Source: Gammaproteobacteria bacterium
GTDB lineage: Bacteria > Pseudomonadota > Gammaproteobacteria > Pseudomonadales > Pseudohongiellaceae
Length of the DNA: 21,660 nucleotides
Direction of reading: 5' to 3'
NCBI GenBank assembly: GCA_002684935.1
Contig: NYWC01000091.1
Coordinates: 6,574-28,233 of the forward strand
Every line of letters starts with the position of its first letter. Position 1 is the first letter of the stretch. A program made the translations under genes and the position numbers. The notes under the pieces are model-generated. The model was not told the origin of the DNA and did no database searches. It saw only the letters and a program-made list of their open reading frames with translations. Positions 1-7,016 of this stretch are shown piece by piece.

Positions 1-1
1 G

Positions 2-940
2 TGCATTGATACCCTGCGCAGCTTGGGTTTTAGCAGCCTGTTATTGTGTCGCCGGCAGCAGGATATATTGCCCGGCACCACCCATATCGGGTTGATGGTA
101 GACCTCGAGCTGCGGCTACAGGGAACTGCCAGTGATGTAATGCGAGATGCAGCTTTTCAAGCTCATATAAAGAAGGTGCCAAGACTCCCAGAAATATTGC
201 CTGGTGTCAGTCTTGAAGATACATCTGCTGAGGCCAGTGAGAAAGTGCTGATTGAGCTTGAGCAGGTGCAGGCCAACTACGGCGATCAACTGGTGTTGGA
301 GGCGGTATGTTGGCGCATGACCTCTGCAAATCACACGCTTATAGAAGGGCCAAATGGCTGCGGTAAATCCACCTTGCTAAGCCTTATCGATGGTGAGAAT
401 CACATGGCCTATGGTCAGCATGTGCGTCTGTTTGGTAAGCAGCGAGGTAGCGGTGAATCGGTCTGGGAGGTAAAAGCCAGGTTTGGGGTGGTTTCCAACG
501 AGCTGCACAATAAATATGTGAAAGGTTGGAAAGTGCTAGACGTGGTGGTGAGTGGCTTCTATGACTCCGTGGGCTTGTATGATGATAGCGGCGCCACGGA
601 ATGGGCGGCAGCGCGCGCCTGGCTTGCCTGCGTAGAGTTGGCCGAGGTGGAAGCCAGTTACTATCATGAATTGTCTTTTGGTCAGCAGCGCCTGGTTCTA
701 TTGGCCCGCGCTATGGTGAAGAATCCATTGCTGCTTGTGCTGGATGAGCCCTGCGTGGGCCTGGATGATTATCACCGCAAGATGATTCTGGGCATTCTTG
801 AACTGGTGGCGAGCCAGACTCGCACCCGTATCATCTATGTCAGTCACGTCAGCGAAGAATGGCCAGCATGCATCAACCAACACCTGGAGTTTGTTCCCGC
901 TAGCGCAACTACCTATACCCTCGTGCAGCACGCGTGCTGA
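2..940 (+). CDS. modF: ModF-like tandem ABC transporter ATP-binding protein, C-terminal part (5' end cut by window edge)
   Basis: The reading frame is already open at base 2 and has no credible start inside the window, so the gene begins upstream. What remains is the end of a first ATPase domain, a linker and a complete second ABC domain. Walker A (GPNGCGKST) lies at about 347-373, the signature LSFGQQR at about 671-691, Walker B (LLLVLDEP) at about 728-751 and the switch His in YVSH at about 845. The blocks LFGKQRGSGES and SGFYDSVGLYD closely recall the second half of E. coli ModF, a soluble two-ABC-domain protein linked to molybdate transport genes; its exact role is not settled. The C-terminal block INQHLEFVP also fits ModF. 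The next base pairs hold no partner gene, so an operon, if any, lies upstream. A different tandem ABC ATPase remains possible, but the match to ModF is specific. Confidence 0.82.
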   Translation, partial: CIDTLRSLGFSSLLLCRRQQDILPGTTHIGLMVDLELRLQGTASDVMRDAAFQAHIKKVPRLPEILPGVSLEDTSAEASEKVLIELEQVQANYGDQLVLEAVCWRMTSANHTLIEGPNGCGKSTLLSLIDGENHMAYGQHVRLFGKQRGSGESVWEVKARFGVVSNELHNKYVKGWKVLDVVVSGFYDSVGLYDDSGATEWAAARAWLACVELAEVEASYYHELSFGQQRLVLLARAMVKNPLLLVLDEPCVGLDDYHRKMILGILELVASQTRTRIIYVSHVSEEWPACINQHLEFVPASATTYTLVQHAC

Positions 941-961
941 TAAGGTGATCTGCCTGCTTAT

Positions 962-1303
962 TTACTGCACATAATCACTGGCCGGCGAGGCATTCAGCTC
1001 CTTAATAAATGTCATCCTTCCGGTCACTGTTGGTCTGATATGCTCATTCTTTGGGCTTGCGCCAAGGTGCAGCGGGGCCTGTATTACTCGGTATGCAATC
1101 TGCATGCTTTGGAGCGACCTCTGTATAGCCAGCATTGGCAGGTCGAGTCTTTTAGCCATGGACATTAGCGGGGCATATGCCCATCCCGGGGGAGAAATGA
1201 TTAATGGATAAACGCCATTATCAGTTCGCTGAATTCCAACCTCTACACCCCCCGATGGTGTCCGTTGTTGAAATACCTGTAAGAGCTGGTGCCGCAGGTA
1301 ACA
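962..1303 (-). pseudogene. Possible decayed protein-coding remnant, family unknown
   Basis: On the minus strand a frame is open from just after a TAA near 1305 to a TAG-type end at 962, about 113 codons, with no start codon and ribosome site at its head. The residues read like real protein in places: SGGVEVGIQRTDNGVYPLII, then PPGWAYAPLMSMAKRLDLP. An out-of-frame minus-strand ORF at 1243-1428 runs into the same place and could be the upstream half after a frameshift. I do not recognise the family. The alternative is chance open frame; the absence of a start, the frame break and the lack of any partner gene all argue against a functional product. Confidence 0.3.
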
Positions 1304-1483
1304 TTAAATACACCAAGATCAAAATTCCTGGCTCCACTTGTCTTGGGTGATGTTTTAAGAGGGCAAATTATTCTGGGCGAGAAAAACTCATAGTTAACCC
1401 TTAACCGCCTCAGCGGCTTTGCGCCCAAAAGCCCGGAAGTCTATGTTTGTCTTGGCTTTTACCCAGAATACCCTAGGGTGAAA

Positions 1484-1590
1484 AATACCGCCGAGTTTCC
1501 TATTTCTATCAATTTGCGCAAGGCTATGCTCGGCTCATAAATGAGCAACTCCGGAAAGAGGAGTCTGGCTCGGCGTCAAACTGCGGTATT
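1484..1590. other. Self-complementary element with a 13-bp closing stem and two internal hairpins
   Basis: AATACCGC (1484-1491) pairs perfectly with GCGGTATT (1583-1590), and after a two-base bulge AGTTT (1494-1498) pairs with AAACT (1578-1582). Inside are two further hairpins: GCTCA/TGAGC (1533-1537 with 1542-1546, loop TAAA) and ACTCC/GGAGT (1548-1552 with 1560-1564, loop GGAAAGA). GCCGAG (1490-1495) can alternatively pair with CTCGGC (1569-1574), giving a possible switch between folds. It could be a structured RNA, a long 5' leader element 350 bases upstream of the sugar dehydrogenase gene, or a DNA inverted repeat left by a mobile element. It does not match the core motifs of riboswitch classes that I know. 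Strand is undecided. Confidence 0.4.
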
Positions 1591-1709
1591 CGAAAAGGAT
1601 TTCTTAATTTCCAGGCGCTTTTAGAAGGGCATACCCTTGTTGCAGATTAGGATTTCAGGTGACTCTAGCCAAGGCAGGGTTGGTTAATTGGTTTATATTG
1701 CCCATACTC

Positions 1710-1729
1710 CGCCAGTAGCGTCACTGGCG
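1710..1729. repeat. Perfect 7-bp hairpin in the leader region
   Basis: CGCCAGT (1710-1716) and ACTGGCG (1723-1729) form a GC-rich 7-bp stem with a six-base loop. No T run follows on either strand, so an intrinsic terminator is unlikely. It sits about 210 bases before the sugar dehydrogenase start and may be an operator or part of a leader structure. Confidence 0.35.
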
Positions 1730-1940
1730 TCAGCTAGGCAATCTTTAGGGTCTTAACATAATCTGAGGATTCCTTGGCCGCCAGGCTGCTCTGAAAAGAT
1801 AGCGTGCTGTTAACCCGTTATCGCGCGAGAATAGTTACATGGCGTGACAATTACTTGTGCTTAGAATAAGGAAATTTGCTTGTTCTTGGACTAACCGAGG
1901 CATAACCTAGGCGAACTGAGCCCGCAAGTGAGATTCCATA

Positions 1941-3377
1941 ATGAATTCCAGATTGCTGCCGTTTTACCTGATACTCCTGATTAGCTGCCTGCCTACTGCG
2001 GCACGCGCCGCTGATTCTCCTGTTGACGCCATACAAGACCCCTTGCCAAAGCCGATCGAGTTTGGTGAGATCAATGTGACAGCTGCGCCTTTTTTGCGGG
2101 TGCCGCGTAGCGAAGATTCCAGCGACGTGGCCATGACCAATCCCGCGTACGCGCGAATTCAATATATGTACCCGATTCCCGATGGTTCGAATCGGCTTGT
2201 GATTAATGATTTGCGCGGACTGCTTTACATCACCGATACAAGCGGTCGGGAGCCAGCGGTATTTCTGGACATCAGGGAGCAGAGAGTAGGCTTCGATGAC
2301 TCTATGTTTCCCAACGAAACCGGCCTGGCGGGCTTCGCCTTCCATCCGCAATTTGCTGCTGCGGGCACTCCTGGATTTGGAAAGTTCTATACCACCTTCA
2401 GCGCCAGTTCAAATAGCGGCACGGCTAATTATCTCAATCACGACGCAGAGAACCACGAAAGTGTCGTTCGCGAATGGAGCGCGGCCGATCCGTCTGCTAA
2501 TCGGTTTCAAGGCAGCAGTCGCGAGATATTTCGCATTGGCCAGTTCGCCCAGAATCATAATATCGGCAACATTGCGTTTAATCCTGCTGCGCGTCCGGGC
2601 GATGCGGATTTTGGCATGCTTTACTTTAGTCTCGGAGATGGCGGTGGCGCCAACGATCCCAATGAGAATGGGCAGTCCTTGAGCGAGCCGATGTCCAGCA
2701 TCGTGCGTATCGATCCCCTCGGCAGCAGTGCAGGACGGGCCTATGGCATCCCGGCTGATAACCCCTTTGTGGGTCAGCCTGGCGTCGCGCCGGAAATCTG
2801 GGCTTATGGTCTTCGTCACCCGCAGCACTTTTCCTTCGATCAAGATGGCACGCTGTATATTTCAGATATTGGCCAGGCACAGATTGAAGAGGTGAACATC
2901 GGTATCCGTGGCGCCAACTATGGCTGGCGTTTGCGAGAAGGAACCTTTGCTACGGCCTTTGGCATAGGTGGCGTGCGACCCAATCCGGTTTATCCCTTGC
3001 CCGTGGTGGATAATGGCTTCACCTATCCCGTCGCGCAGTTCGATCATGACGAGGGCTATGCCATTAGCAGTGGCTTTGTATATCGTGGCTCTCTGATTCC
3101 TGAATTGCTGGGTAAATATGTTTTCACAGACATGGTGATGGGGCGTATCTTTTATATCGACACCGTAGGTCTCACACCAGGAAAGAACGCACCAATTTCG
3201 GAACTGCGGGTGACCAGGTCGGGAGAAACAATCAGTCTGCGTGAAGAATTTGGTTTTGCAGACACCTACGGGCGTGAAGTCCGTGCCGGCTTGCGCCTGG
3301 GCATCGATGGAGAAGGGGAACTCTATCTGCTGAGCAAAGGAGACGGCTGGATCAGACAACTTGGGTCCTTGCCATAA
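1941..3377 (+). CDS. Exported PQQ-dependent sugar dehydrogenase (glucose/sorbosone dehydrogenase family)
   Basis: The 478-residue product has an N-terminal signal peptide (hydrophobic core about residues 5-19, likely cut after ARA at 23) and then a single six-bladed beta-propeller of the GSDH/aldose sugar dehydrogenase type. Family landmarks are GLAGFAFHPQF (128-138), HNIGNIAFNP (206-215, carrying the His expected as catalytic base), GDGGG (232-236), YGLRHPQHFSFD (289-300), YISDIGQAQIEEVN (306-319) and GANYGWR (324-330). Members of this family bind PQQ and calcium and oxidise sugars or other alcohols in the periplasm; the true substrate cannot be read here. Length is normal for the family. 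The ribosome site before ATG 1941 is weak. The formyltransferase-fold gene starts 35 bases downstream on the same strand, so co-transcription is possible. A dead relative of this domain lies at 11436-12968. Confidence 0.85.
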   Translation: MNSRLLPFYLILLISCLPTAARAADSPVDAIQDPLPKPIEFGEINVTAAPFLRVPRSEDSSDVAMTNPAYARIQYMYPIPDGSNRLVINDLRGLLYITDTSGREPAVFLDIREQRVGFDDSMFPNETGLAGFAFHPQFAAAGTPGFGKFYTTFSASSNSGTANYLNHDAENHESVVREWSAADPSANRFQGSSREIFRIGQFAQNHNIGNIAFNPAARPGDADFGMLYFSLGDGGGANDPNENGQSLSEPMSSIVRIDPLGSSAGRAYGIPADNPFVGQPGVAPEIWAYGLRHPQHFSFDQDGTLYISDIGQAQIEEVNIGIRGANYGWRLREGTFATAFGIGGVRPNPVYPLPVVDNGFTYPVAQFDHDEGYAISSGFVYRGSLIPELLGKYVFTDMVMGRIFYIDTVGLTPGKNAPISELRVTRSGETISLREEFGFADTYGREVRAGLRLGIDGEGELYLLSKGDGWIRQLGSLP

Positions 3378-3412
3378 ATGCAGCGAGAACGTTCGGTCGC
3401 AAGCCTGTCTAT

Positions 3413-4228
3413 ATGAACATCACAATCCTCGCCAATCGCGATCTGGCCAGTTGTATCGCGTTGAATCACCTTATCCCAGGCCTTTCTGCGCATCGAATCA
3501 GTGTTTTTCTGTCCTCCAGGGTTGGCAGCAAGCCATTGGCGCCACCGCTGCAACAGCTTAAATTCGTTGAACAAGATCTGCTTAACCAGATAATTGCGCC
3601 GTTGTTGAGGCGCGCATCCAATGTAGCGAAGACTGCCAAACAGTCACTGTTAAGCTTCGAACAGTTGGGAGAAGTGATGGCCGGTGGCGTGAGCGAACTC
3701 AATAATATCAATGAGGCAGCAGGGCTGGAGCGATTTGCGGCATCGGAGCCTGCGCTGGTGTTGTCGATTCGGTATGGCCTGATCCTCAAAGATCCGGTGA
3801 TCGCTATTCCTTTTCACGGCATCTTGAATCTACATTCCGGCGCCTTGCCGGATTACAAGGGCGTCATGGCGAGTTTCTGGGCGCTGCTCAATGACGAATC
3901 AGAAATCGGTACAACTCTGCACTTCATCGAAGATAGCAGCATCGATACGGGCAGTATTGTCGCATCGACGCGGCTGGCGGTGCAGCGGGAGCGCTCCTAC
4001 TTGTGGCACGTACTTTCGCTGTATGAAGCAGGGTGCGGGGAAATGCTTGCTGCTGTGGAGAAGATTGAAGCGGGGCAAAACCTGCGAAGCACCAGTCAAG
4101 CCGAGGCAGGTAATTATTATAGCTTCCCCGGCGTTAAAGACTTGCAGCGATTCAGCGACAATGGTTGGCGTCTGTTTGATCCGGAAGATGTGCTGAATGT
4201 TGTCAGACAGTTTGTGATTGCTGGCTAG
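3413..4228 (+). CDS. Formyltransferase-fold protein (FMT/PurN-like catalytic domain), substrate unknown
   Basis: The 271-residue protein starts with a Rossmann-like strand and turn (MNITILANRDLAS) and carries the formyltransferase catalytic core: GILNLHSGALPDYKG at 136-150 with Asn139 and His141, and SSIDTGSI at 175-182 with Asp178. This Asn-His-Asp set is the hallmark of enzymes that use 10-formyltetrahydrofolate, such as methionyl-tRNA and GAR formyltransferases. The protein is shorter than Fmt and shows no recognisable Fmt C-terminal OB domain, and the linker between the first strand and the core is longer than in PurN, so neither name is justified. Similar stand-alone domains often formylate amino sugars, but no sugar-nucleotide genes are nearby. 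The acceptor is unknown. It lies 35 bases after the sugar dehydrogenase gene. Confidence 0.75.
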   Translation: MNITILANRDLASCIALNHLIPGLSAHRISVFLSSRVGSKPLAPPLQQLKFVEQDLLNQIIAPLLRRASNVAKTAKQSLLSFEQLGEVMAGGVSELNNINEAAGLERFAASEPALVLSIRYGLILKDPVIAIPFHGILNLHSGALPDYKGVMASFWALLNDESEIGTTLHFIEDSSIDTGSIVASTRLAVQRERSYLWHVLSLYEAGCGEMLAAVEKIEAGQNLRSTSQAEAGNYYSFPGVKDLQRFSDNGWRLFDPEDVLNVVRQFVIAG

Positions 4229-4561
4229 CTGTTATACTCCGAGGCAAAACACCATCTGGAACTGCTATCACGCTCGGCGAGGCGCTCTGCTGCGGGTCAT
4301 GTTTCTGCTCTGCCTGCAGTCGGCCGAAGCGCAGGAAAGAGTGATTTGAGCTGATGCATGATGCCGATCAACCCTTATAGTGGTCACCACAAGGTCATAA
4401 ACCTGGGCTGCAGGAGGCCGGGCAGTGACTGGGAAAATTGCGTCAAAATGGCCCTAGCCCGAAAGCTTTCACTTTCAAGACCGCTTACCCGCCACCTGAT
4501 GCTGAGCAGTCCCTCGCAGCTATTGAAGATAGCTGTCCCGCGGATTTAAGTTGGTGCCGGT
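4229..4561 (+). other. Gene-poor stretch with signal-peptide and C-terminal fragments
   Basis: No intact gene is supported. ATG at 4299 opens a short frame whose product (MFLLCLQSAEAQERVI) looks like the end of a secretion signal with an AEA cleavage site, and stops at 4347-4349. A separate open frame, 4429-4578, lacks a start but ends in protein-like sequence with two cysteines (IEDSCPADLSWCRYESEI) and overlaps the next gene by 17 bases. Together these may be the head and tail of a decayed secreted protein of unknown family. The 63-codon ATG frame at 4358-4549 lies between them out of frame and has no support of its own. Confidence 0.35.
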
Positions 4562-4846
4562 ATGAGTCCGAAATTTAGCACCAGCGTTCAAAAAACCCGT
4601 AAAATAACCAGAAGGTTCAGTTTTTTCTCAGCGCTATTCCTGTTGGGCATGACCCTGCTGACGTTTTTCTCTGTCTGGAGTGGCGATCTCACACTGGAGA
4701 TTGAAGTGGGGGATGACACTATCCTGAACCCCTATTTTGCCACCGTATTGTTTTATTTGCTGCTGCAGCTTTTGCTTTCAGGTATCGTATTTGCGCTTAG
4801 TTTGCCAATGGTGTGCCTATGGAAAAGCTGGCGCGGCACTGAGTAG
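4562..4846 (+). CDS. Small two-helix inner-membrane protein, unknown function
   Basis: The 94-residue product has a basic N-terminus (KTRKITRR), a hydrophobic segment at about 20-39, a short acidic loop (about 45-53, rich in Asp and Glu) and a second hydrophobic segment at about 60-85, followed by a basic tail. That predicts both ends in the cytoplasm and an acidic periplasmic loop by the positive-inside rule. I do not recognise a family. The ribosome site before ATG 4562 is weak. It lies 64 bases before the MBL hydrolase gene on the same strand and could be co-transcribed. Conserved small membrane proteins of this form are common, so existence is likely but function is open. Confidence 0.6.
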   Translation: MSPKFSTSVQKTRKITRRFSFFSALFLLGMTLLTFFSVWSGDLTLEIEVGDDTILNPYFATVLFYLLLQLLLSGIVFALSLPMVCLWKSWRGTE

Positions 4847-4910
4847 TCCCATGAATCCGATTAGAAACCCCTTTTCAAAATAATTAAGTTAAAGTCTTAT
4901 CGAGGCAATC

Positions 4911-5756
4911 ATGATCAAACCATTACTACGAACCGGAATGACGTTTGTGCTGCTCTTTTTGTCACTGAGTTCCTGGGCGCAGGGTCGTCTGGAGATATCG
5001 GAGGTTAAAGACGGACTCTATATGATTACCGGCCCAGGCGGCAATATAGGCGTTCGCTTGACCAATGAAGGTGTGATTCTCATCGATGACAAATTTCCAC
5101 AGGACTTTGACGAGATTCAGTCCCTGGTAGCCAGCGTCAGTGAGCTGCCGGTTCGCTACGTGATAAATACCCATCACCACGGTGACCACAGCGGCAGCAA
5201 TGTAGGGTTCCTGGAAGTTGCTGAAATTATCGCCCACAAGAACGCCCGGGATAATATGATTCGCGGCAACCAGGAAGGCCCACCGCGCCTGATTTATACC
5301 GAGAGCACTGCAGTTTTCCTCGGCGGTGTCGAGGTGCAGGCTTTTCATATGGGGACCGGTCACACGAATGGCGATACCGTTGTTTACTTTCCTGAACTCA
5401 AGACGATCCATGGCGGAGACTTATTGCACACTACCGCGCCTTTTATGGATTATGCCAATGGCGGCAGCAGTGGTGGTTGGGTTGAAACGCTCAATAATAT
5501 GCTGACCCTGGATTTCGATACGGCGATCCCAGGTCATGGTGGTCTCATGGATCGGCGCGGCATTCTGGCCTTCAGGAATCAGATGGAAGCAGTGCGCATG
5601 CGCATGGCAGACCTTATTCGTAATGGCGTGAGTGCGGACGATGCCGCTGAAAGGCTAAAGGATCCTGCGCTGAGCTGGACCCAGGCTGAGAGCGGCTTGT
5701 TTATGAGTCGCAGCATTCCGGGTTTCTATCAGGAAATTGCTGCTGAAGTTCAATAG
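4911..5756 (+). CDS. Exported metallo-beta-lactamase-fold metallohydrolase
   Basis: The 281-residue protein has a signal peptide (hydrophobic to about residue 20, likely cut after SWA at 23). The dinuclear metal site of the MBL superfamily is complete: THHHGDH with His88, His90, Asp92 and His93; His151 in GTGHTNGD; Asp170 in HGGDLL; His209 in PGHGG. The overall pattern, with a secreted protein and GHTNGDTVVYFP followed by a large helical C-terminus, resembles the periplasmic branch often annotated as MBL-fold metallohydrolase near quinoprotein systems, rather than glyoxalase II or true class B lactamases. The substrate is unknown. A GAGG ribosome site lies five to eight bases before the ATG. 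The ACT-domain gene follows 56 bases downstream. Confidence 0.85.
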   Translation: MIKPLLRTGMTFVLLFLSLSSWAQGRLEISEVKDGLYMITGPGGNIGVRLTNEGVILIDDKFPQDFDEIQSLVASVSELPVRYVINTHHHGDHSGSNVGFLEVAEIIAHKNARDNMIRGNQEGPPRLIYTESTAVFLGGVEVQAFHMGTGHTNGDTVVYFPELKTIHGGDLLHTTAPFMDYANGGSSGGWVETLNNMLTLDFDTAIPGHGGLMDRRGILAFRNQMEAVRMRMADLIRNGVSADDAAERLKDPALSWTQAESGLFMSRSIPGFYQEIAAEVQ

Positions 5757-5812
5757 GAGCGAGTAGCAACCTTAAACAAACCCACAATTTGACGCTAATT
5801 CAAGGGACCGCA

Positions 5813-6211
5813 ATGCCGGGTGAAACTAATCTTGAAAAGATGCTCTCCGCCCTGCGGCCAGTGCTTCTGGATGGAGACTTCGTGTTCTGCACCGTCGTGG
5901 GTGCAAGCCTTGTCGATGTCGCGCACTTAAATCCACTGGCCACCTATCAAGAGCAAGAGGGGCTTAGCCTGCTATTACAGCAAAGGCAGGCTGACGCCTC
6001 GACCTATGAGTATCACGGGGTATTCAAGGGTATCACGCTGTCAGTGCACTCAAGCCTGGATGCAGTGGGCCTGACTGCGGCGGTAGCCAGTAAACTGGCT
6101 GAGTTTGACATTCCTGCCAACATGGTGGCGGCGCATTATCATGACCATGTTTTTGTACCGTGGGAAAAAGCGCCAAAGGCATTGGAGCTGCTGCAGCAGT
6201 TCGGTGACTAG
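5813..6211 (+). CDS. ACT-domain protein of the DUF2241 type
   Basis: The 132-residue cytosolic protein matches the small tandem ACT-like proteins of the DUF2241 group: an N-terminal strand block (LRPVLLDGDFVFCTVV), a central block (GITLSVHSSLDAVGLTAAVA) and the characteristic tail AAHYHDHVFVPWEKA (106-120). ACT domains usually sense small ligands such as amino acids, but the ligand of this group is not established. An upstream TTG at 5789 would add eight residues; ATG 5813 is preferred because AAGGGA sits at a good distance before it. Downstream, the lipoprotein gene at 6287-6817 runs in the opposite direction, so transcription converges in the 75-base gap. Confidence 0.75.
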   Translation: MPGETNLEKMLSALRPVLLDGDFVFCTVVGASLVDVAHLNPLATYQEQEGLSLLLQQRQADASTYEYHGVFKGITLSVHSSLDAVGLTAAVASKLAEFDIPANMVAAHYHDHVFVPWEKAPKALELLQQFGD

Positions 6212-6263
6212 ACAAAACTGACCAGCAAAGGGGTAGGGCCAGCCCTGGTTTAAGGGGGAGCGC

Positions 6264-6277
6264 CACTGGCTCCAGTG
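6264..6277. repeat. Small hairpin between convergent genes
   Basis: CACTGG (6264-6269) and CCAGTG (6272-6277) are a perfect six-base inverted repeat in the gap between the convergent ACT and DUF3833 genes. Without a T run it is only a weak candidate for a bidirectional terminator. Confidence 0.25.
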
Positions 6278-6286
6278 CCAAAGGCG

Positions 6287-6817
6287 TCAGCTTGTTTGCT
6301 TCTGGATGACGAGCAGCAGCTCGCCCACTTTAATTCCAAATTTCCTCAGCGTGGATTCATTAAGCAAAACTGTTGGTGTGATCAGATACATCCGATCATC
6401 TATGCGCATGTCAATGCTGCCATCACCGTAAGGAATGCGTAAGACGTAATCGAGGAACGCGCTGTTGCCTGCGACCGTAACTTCGCCATCGCCAACCACA
6501 TCGCCTGCAGTGCCCGTGTAATTGTTCGTGCTATGTGTGTGCAGCCTCCAGACGCGGCGCTCCAGTTCACCATCATCGAACTCGAAGTCTTCTTCCAGGG
6601 TGCCGACACCATCCCCCCAGTAGGCGAGTATCTCCGCCGTGAACTTGCGGATGACGCGACCGCGAAAATCCTTAACCACGCCAAAAGCCACCAGGTCCCC
6701 TTGGAAAAAATCTTCCATCTTCAACGTGGGAGCCTGTTTGCGATAGTCATCTACCTGTACCGCGTTGCAAGCAGTAAAAATGGCAAAGCAGGCCGCGAGA
6801 ACGAGAGAACGTGTCAT
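6287..6817 (-). CDS. DUF3833 family lipoprotein
   Basis: The 176-residue product has a short lipoprotein-type signal with a candidate modified Cys17 (FTAC); Cys10 in LAAC also fits a lipobox but leaves a very short leader. The mature part shows the DUF3833 pattern: MEDFFQGDLVAFGVVKDFRG (34-53), a block with TLEEDFEFDDGELERRVW, then YTGTAGDVVGDG, and a C-terminal block LLNESTLRKFGIKVGELLLV. The family is a predicted beta-rich lipoprotein of unknown function, common in gammaproteobacteria. The start ATG at 6817 is supported by AGGAG six bases upstream. It is transcribed alone, divergent from the acylase gene across about 200 bases that must hold both promoters. Confidence 0.85.
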   Translation of the reverse strand: MTRSLVLAACFAIFTACNAVQVDDYRKQAPTLKMEDFFQGDLVAFGVVKDFRGRVIRKFTAEILAYWGDGVGTLEEDFEFDDGELERRVWRLHTHSTNNYTGTAGDVVGDGEVTVAGNSAFLDYVLRIPYGDGSIDMRIDDRMYLITPTVLLNESTLRKFGIKVGELLLVIQKQTS

Positions 6818-7016
6818 GGGTTGCTCCTTTGGCTGTCAGGGCTGGGGCTGGTAAGGTCGCGACAACTAAGCAAACTACGTGGTCCATGGCGACAATGGAT
6901 CACAGCGCAGTTCGCCATGGCTGCCATTCCGGCAGATGGGGTATAGTTGATGCTAGCGTATGGCAGCGACAGCTGGCTGCGTTTTACAACGTACTAATAA
7001 CAATGAGGATCCGATC

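Larger units (their letters stand above)
941..1940. other. 1 kb stretch without an intact gene
   Basis: No complete gene is supported between the ModF-like gene and the sugar dehydrogenase gene. The stretch contains a minus-strand open frame that looks like a decayed gene (962-1303), a self-complementary element (1484-1590), a perfect 10-bp palindrome ACCCTAGGGT at 1470-1479 and a stable hairpin at 1710-1729. On the minus strand around 1390-1580 there are short, mutually out-of-frame peptides that read like protein (for example a stretch ending FGRKAAEAVKG), which may be more debris of the same dead gene. No promoter was assigned with confidence. Confidence 0.6.

Noticed and set aside
1484..1590. 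Integron attC site
   Set aside because: The paired ends lack the RYYYAAC and GTTRRRY core sites and there is no integrase or cassette gene nearby.
1851..2351. 166-codon minus-strand open frame overlapping the sugar dehydrogenase start
   Set aside because: It is antisense to a convincing gene, has no ribosome site and its sequence resembles no protein; a shadow of the plus-strand codon usage.
4911..5756. Call as a true class B beta-lactamase
   Set aside because: The metal ligands are those shared by the whole MBL superfamily; no feature specific to lactamases was seen, so only the fold is claimed.
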